From a virus, in IMG/VR virus record IMGVR_UViG_3300047562_004041, positions 1 to 53,324 of that record: a stretch of DNA of 53,324 nt. One strand, given 5' to 3'. The notes beneath the pieces are model-generated. The model saw only the letters and a list, made by a program, of their open reading frames with translations. It was not told the origin of the DNA and ran no database searches. Shown piece by piece: positions 51,023-53,324 of the stretch. How positions within the stretch are numbered: the stretch's first letter is position 1; each line of letters starts with the position of its first letter. A program made the translations under genes and the position numbers.

Positions 51023-51602
51023 AATAAGCTTTATCCTCTCTGTATCGTGTAATAATTGCAGATGCAAATTCAACAAAATTATCCATATTAGTTTGAATTT
51101 GCATCTCACTGTCATCAAAATTGTTAGTGATGCTTTCAATCATATCTTCTGATGGAATCTGGGACATCAAAAGGGCAAGAACTGCAATAATATACGAAGC
51201 AATGCTGTGCGCAGTACTAACATCTCGCATAGCAAGAATAGTATCAAATGTACTAGGAATTCCTTCTTCTTCGTTGCCATCTTCATCGGCACCATAAGAA
51301 GCAATTGCACCCATACCACAAATCCAGATTAGTTCAAAACACATAAAGTTTTGAACATCAGGTGAAATTAAAATCAATTCTTCTTTGGTTGGAATTTTTC
51401 CTTTTTGTAGGGTGTCAATGATATGATCCGGAACATCTTCCAACTCAAGTTCTTCAGACAGACATTCATTGAGATCATGCCTTTCCATTAGACACTCAAG
51501 AAAATCATAAGTAAAATCTGTAATCTCTTCTCCTTCCTTTTTGATTTCGTTAATCCTGGATTGAAGAGACTTTAGGTCAATTGAATTTGATTCTGTGCTC
51601 AT
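51000..51602 (-). CDS. Hypothetical protein with two hydrophobic helices (200 aa)
   Basis: ATG at 51602 (MSTESNSIDLKSLQSRINEI) preferred to TTG 51611. Acidic helical N-half, then hydrophobic MCFELIWICGMGAIASYGA and SIASYIIAVLALLMSQIP. Not recognised. The acidic character and weak membrane helices could suit a host-interaction protein; purely inferred. Confidence 0.68.
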   Translation of the reverse strand: MSTESNSIDLKSLQSRINEIKKEGEEITDFTYDFLECLMERHDLNECLSEELELEDVPDHIIDTLQKGKIPTKEELILISPDVQNFMCFELIWICGMGAIASYGADEDGNEEEGIPSTFDTILAMRDVSTAHSIASYIIAVLALLMSQIPSEDMIESITNNFDDSEMQIQTNMDNFVEFASAIITRYREDKAYYGTPKQF

Positions 51603-51607
51603 AGCAT

Positions 51608-51874
51608 TCAAGTTTCAGATTCTACCTTACCAGATTTTTCTCCGCCTGTCAACTCCTTGTGTAGCTCTCGTGCCAGTTTTTCATATTTTCTTCTCATAAT
51701 AAAATTTGTTATTGGATTTTGTGGGTGAAAACGAATCATCCAATATAACCTTTCTATTTTAATTGAGATCAACTTAAAAACTAAATTTATTCCATCGGAA
51801 ACATTTTCGTCCACAACCATCATATAAACGATGATCCCAAATATGATTAATATAGTTGATTGGTATGTGATCAT
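51608..51874 (-). CDS. Membrane-anchored conserved protein (88 aa)
   Basis: N-terminal membrane helix (TILIIFGIIVYMMVVDENVS), second amphipathic part, then IRFHPQNPITNFIMRRKYEK, LARELHKELTGGE. The RxHPxNPIT...RxYxKxARELxKEL motif is familiar in cyanophage membrane proteins. Function unknown. Confidence 0.75.
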   Translation of the reverse strand: MITYQSTILIIFGIIVYMMVVDENVSDGINLVFKLISIKIERLYWMIRFHPQNPITNFIMRRKYEKLARELHKELTGGEKSGKVESET

Positions 51875-51876
51875 AA

Positions 51877-52065
51877 TTATAATCTGGTTTGACCTTCAAT
51901 CGTTGATCTAATATTACGAAGATAATCTAGGACAAGATTCTGGTAAATCAACAATTCTTTTTCACATTGTTGATTCTTTGCTTGGATTCTAATTTTACTA
52001 TGTGGAGTTTTAAGATCTTCTATAAGAAGATCAATTGATTCTAGATTTTTATTTTGATGTTTCAT
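51877..52065 (-). CDS. Small helical protein (62 aa)
   Basis: MKHQNKNLESIDLLIEDLKT, SKIRIQAKNQQCEKELLIYQ, then NLVLDYLRNIRSTIEGQTR. Helical throughout, without a recognised motif. Two-base gap to the membrane protein gene. Confidence 0.65.
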   Translation of the reverse strand: MKHQNKNLESIDLLIEDLKTPHSKIRIQAKNQQCEKELLIYQNLVLDYLRNIRSTIEGQTRL

Positions 52066-52096
52066 TTTAGTTTATGCCTTCCATATTATCTAACAT

Positions 52097-52408
52097 TTAG
52101 TCTCTTCGCATGGAATCATCATCATTTCTAAAGAAATTATAGAGATCATCAACAGTCATATTTGAGTCTAAATGTGTAGATGGATCAGGATTTCCTAAAT
52201 CCATAATTTGCATAAATTCGTCTAAACTACCTTTTTCTCCTTCTCCTTGTACTGCTATTCTTCTTGCTTTTCTTATAATTTCAGCTGCAGATCTATTTGC
52301 TTTAGACCATTTTTCGGCAAAGATCATATCTTCTAAACTTACTTCGTCTCCCTTTTTGATGCAATCAGCAATTTTTTCCAAACGAAGTCTTACTTGAGTT
52401 GAGAGCAT
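52097..52408 (-). CDS. Conserved T4-like cyanophage protein (103 aa)
   Basis: MLSTQVRLRLEKIADCIKKG, then DEVSLEDMIFAEKWSKANRS, AAEIIRKARRIAV, DEFMQIMDLGNPDPSTHLDS and DLYNFFRNDDDS. This sequence of motifs (VSLEDMxxAxKWSxxNRxA...LGxPDPSxHL) is recognisable from many cyanophages. No known function. Ribosome site AGGAG and a late-type GATAAATA upstream. Confidence 0.78.
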   Translation of the reverse strand: MLSTQVRLRLEKIADCIKKGDEVSLEDMIFAEKWSKANRSAAEIIRKARRIAVQGEGEKGSLDEFMQIMDLGNPDPSTHLDSNMTVDDLYNFFRNDDDSMRRD

Positions 52409-52428
52409 GTTATTCTCCTGTTAAAAGG

Positions 52429-52436
52429 TATTTATC
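52429..52436 (-). promoter_or_regulatory. T4-type late promoter candidate (GATAAATA)
   Basis: Minus-strand GATAAATA 20 bases upstream of the ATG at 52408, overlapping the stop of the upstream gene. Confidence 0.5.
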
Positions 52437-52647
52437 TAGATTTTCTTTTGCTTTTGGGCTTGTTTGTATTTCCTACAAAAACTGTACCCACTCCTGCTGA
52501 TGCTGCTCTATGTGCTTCAATAAATTTTTTTGCCTGTAATTCAGTATTAACAACTTCTAATTGCTGACCATTAAAGATTATGATTAGCTGCTTTTTACCG
52601 AATGGAACTGCAGCATAATAATCTTGTGTGATAAATCCTTCTTTCAT
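52432..52647 (-). CDS. Small hypothetical protein (71 aa)
   Basis: MKEGFITQDYYAAVPFGKKQ, LIIIFNGQQLEVVNTELQAK, KFIEAHRAASAG, ending in a basic tail (NKPKSKRKSR). Compact beta then helix; basic end could touch nucleic acid. Overlaps HNH gene by 4 bases. Confidence 0.68.
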   Translation of the reverse strand: MKEGFITQDYYAAVPFGKKQLIIIFNGQQLEVVNTELQAKKFIEAHRAASAGVGTVFVGNTNKPKSKRKSR

Positions 52648-53012
52648 AACATGTTTTTACGAGGTCGATATACTTTTAATTCTTGTCTTGACAATTGAGT
52701 TCTCCATTTTTCAATTTCATTTAGCTTTCCATCTGAATAAAATTGCTGCCTATAGAACCAGTCATAAAAATCACTATGTGCTTTAGATCGATTGCAAGAT
52801 TCACATGCACAAACTACATTTGTGATATGATCTGTCCCACCTTTTGCTTGTGGTATGATATGATCTATTGTTAGATTTTCTTCAGATTCACAATAAGCAC
52901 ATTTATGTTCCCATTTTTCTTTAATTGATTTTCTCCACAATCTTCTTGCTTCTGATGGAGATGATGTTTCTAGGTTGTAAAGATAATCTTCTGATGAATT
53001 GTAAAGTTGCAT
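52644..53012 (-). CDS. HNH endonuclease (122 aa)
   Basis: Zinc-type pairs CAYCESEENL and CACESCNRSKAH frame the HNH centre LTIDHIIPQAKGGTDHITNV (Asp-His...Asn...). Length suits free-standing phage HNH nucleases, either homing-type or packaging/takeover nucleases; no intron is seen next to it. A sigma70-like promoter (53080-53108) precedes it by ~68 bases. Confidence 0.9.
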   Translation of the reverse strand: MQLYNSSEDYLYNLETSSPSEARRLWRKSIKEKWEHKCAYCESEENLTIDHIIPQAKGGTDHITNVVCACESCNRSKAHSDFYDWFYRQQFYSDGKLNEIEKWRTQLSRQELKVYRPRKNML

Positions 53013-53079
53013 TCTTTAAATGAGAACTTATAATATCTATAGTTTCTTTGATCGTAATATAGATGTAAATGAATTCTAT

Positions 53080-53108
53080 ATGATACGAAATATCTTGATC
53101 TCTTTCAA
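53080..53108 (-). promoter_or_regulatory. Sigma70-like promoter TTGAAA-17-TATCAT
   Basis: Minus strand: TTGAAA (53103-53108), 17 bases, TATCAT (53080-53085), in the 92-base gap before the HNH gene. Each hexamer differs from consensus at one or two places. Confidence 0.6.
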
Positions 53109-53302
53109 GAAATTTTTGAATTCTTTTTAGCACAAGCACTCCTCGCCCAAGCACGACTTAAACTATTTACATAAGAACAAGATTTTTGTTTTTTGCCACA
53201 ATAGGGACACATTTCATTCGGTGGATCTGAAATATATCCCTCGGGAGTATACATCTTCTTCTTTTTTTGGTTCTCTAATTGTTTTCTTTTCCTATGATTC
53301 AT
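53105..53302 (-). CDS. Small Lys-rich protein with CPYC motif (65 aa)
   Basis: MNHRKRKQLENQKKKKMYTP, EGYISDPPNEMCPYCGKKQK, then SLSRAWARSACAKK. Cys-Pro-Tyr-Cys plus two later Cys could form a zinc knuckle; a redox role is less likely with the basic surroundings. Function unknown. Start is only 23 bases from the window edge. Confidence 0.65.
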   Translation of the reverse strand: MNHRKRKQLENQKKKKMYTPEGYISDPPNEMCPYCGKKQKSCSYVNSLSRAWARSACAKKNSKIS

Positions 53303-53324
53303 ACAATCACTGGTTCTTGCGATC

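Noticed and set aside
52921-53154. 77-aa minus-strand open frame over the HNH start
   Set aside because: It overlaps the HNH gene and the promoter region and has poor coding character.

Overview
The window is most likely a 53-kb piece of the genome of a marine T4-like myovirus. Its low-GC, A/T-rich coding style, the T4 baseplate gene set (gp4, gp5, gp26, gp27, gp48, gp53, gp54-like), gp32, gp33 and gp59, and the accessory genes phoH, thyX, speD, a glutaredoxin and a 2OG-Fe(II) oxygenase all fit the cyanophage/pelagiphage branch of the T4 superfamily. Two small proteins of families I know from cyanobacteria and their phages (DUF1825-like at 41044-41376 and DUF4278-like at 46081-46215) point to a Prochlorococcus/Synechococcus host. 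This host call is inferred; no photosynthesis gene lies in the window.

Layout. Positions 1-17321 (minus strand) hold adhesion and fibre genes: a collagen-like fibre running off the left edge, two very large beta-rich structural proteins (1323 and 1800 aa), a subtilisin-like protease, and a glycine-rich adhesin. Positions 17380-18601 form a small early-type island of five small ORFs and two tRNA genes (Thr-UGU, Leu-UAA), set inside the late region with its own sigma70-like promoter. Positions 18598-36480 (minus) continue with fibre/adhesin genes and then the baseplate hub: spike, gp5-like, gp27-like, two giant tape-measure-like proteins with peptidoglycan-hydrolase domains, a gp51-like small protein, gp26 and a gp54-like tube protein. 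Two overlapping late promoters at 36482-36515 fire outward and separate this from the only plus-strand block (36518-40011: gp4, an unknown, gp48, gp53). That block ends at a bidirectional terminator (40014-40035). Positions 40040-53302 (minus) hold replication, nucleotide and host-takeover genes: gp32, DUF1825, gp59, 2OG oxygenase, gp33, a PD-(D/E)XK nuclease, PhoH, ThyX, DUF4278, SpeD and glutaredoxin. Many short, tightly overlapping genes of unknown function follow, ending with an HNH nuclease.

Expression logic. Two promoter classes can be read directly. T4-type late promoters (TATAAATA, GATAAATA, AATAAATA) precede structural genes. Sigma70-like promoters with exactly 17-bp spacers (two with perfect TTGACA/TATAAT hexamers) precede the early units. 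The window also encodes gp33, the late-transcription co-activator expected to act with a gp55-type sigma on the late class. Most adjacent genes overlap by 1-20 bases, implying strong translational coupling.

Several starts were moved from the longest ORF to an internal ATG because the longer form began at TTG/GTG, ran into a tRNA, or lay upstream of the predicted transcript start. Seven genes of 33-59 codons not visible at a 60-aa cutoff are included. There is no stretch over 300 bases without a gene; the longest gap (46216-46394) holds a promoter and an inverted repeat.
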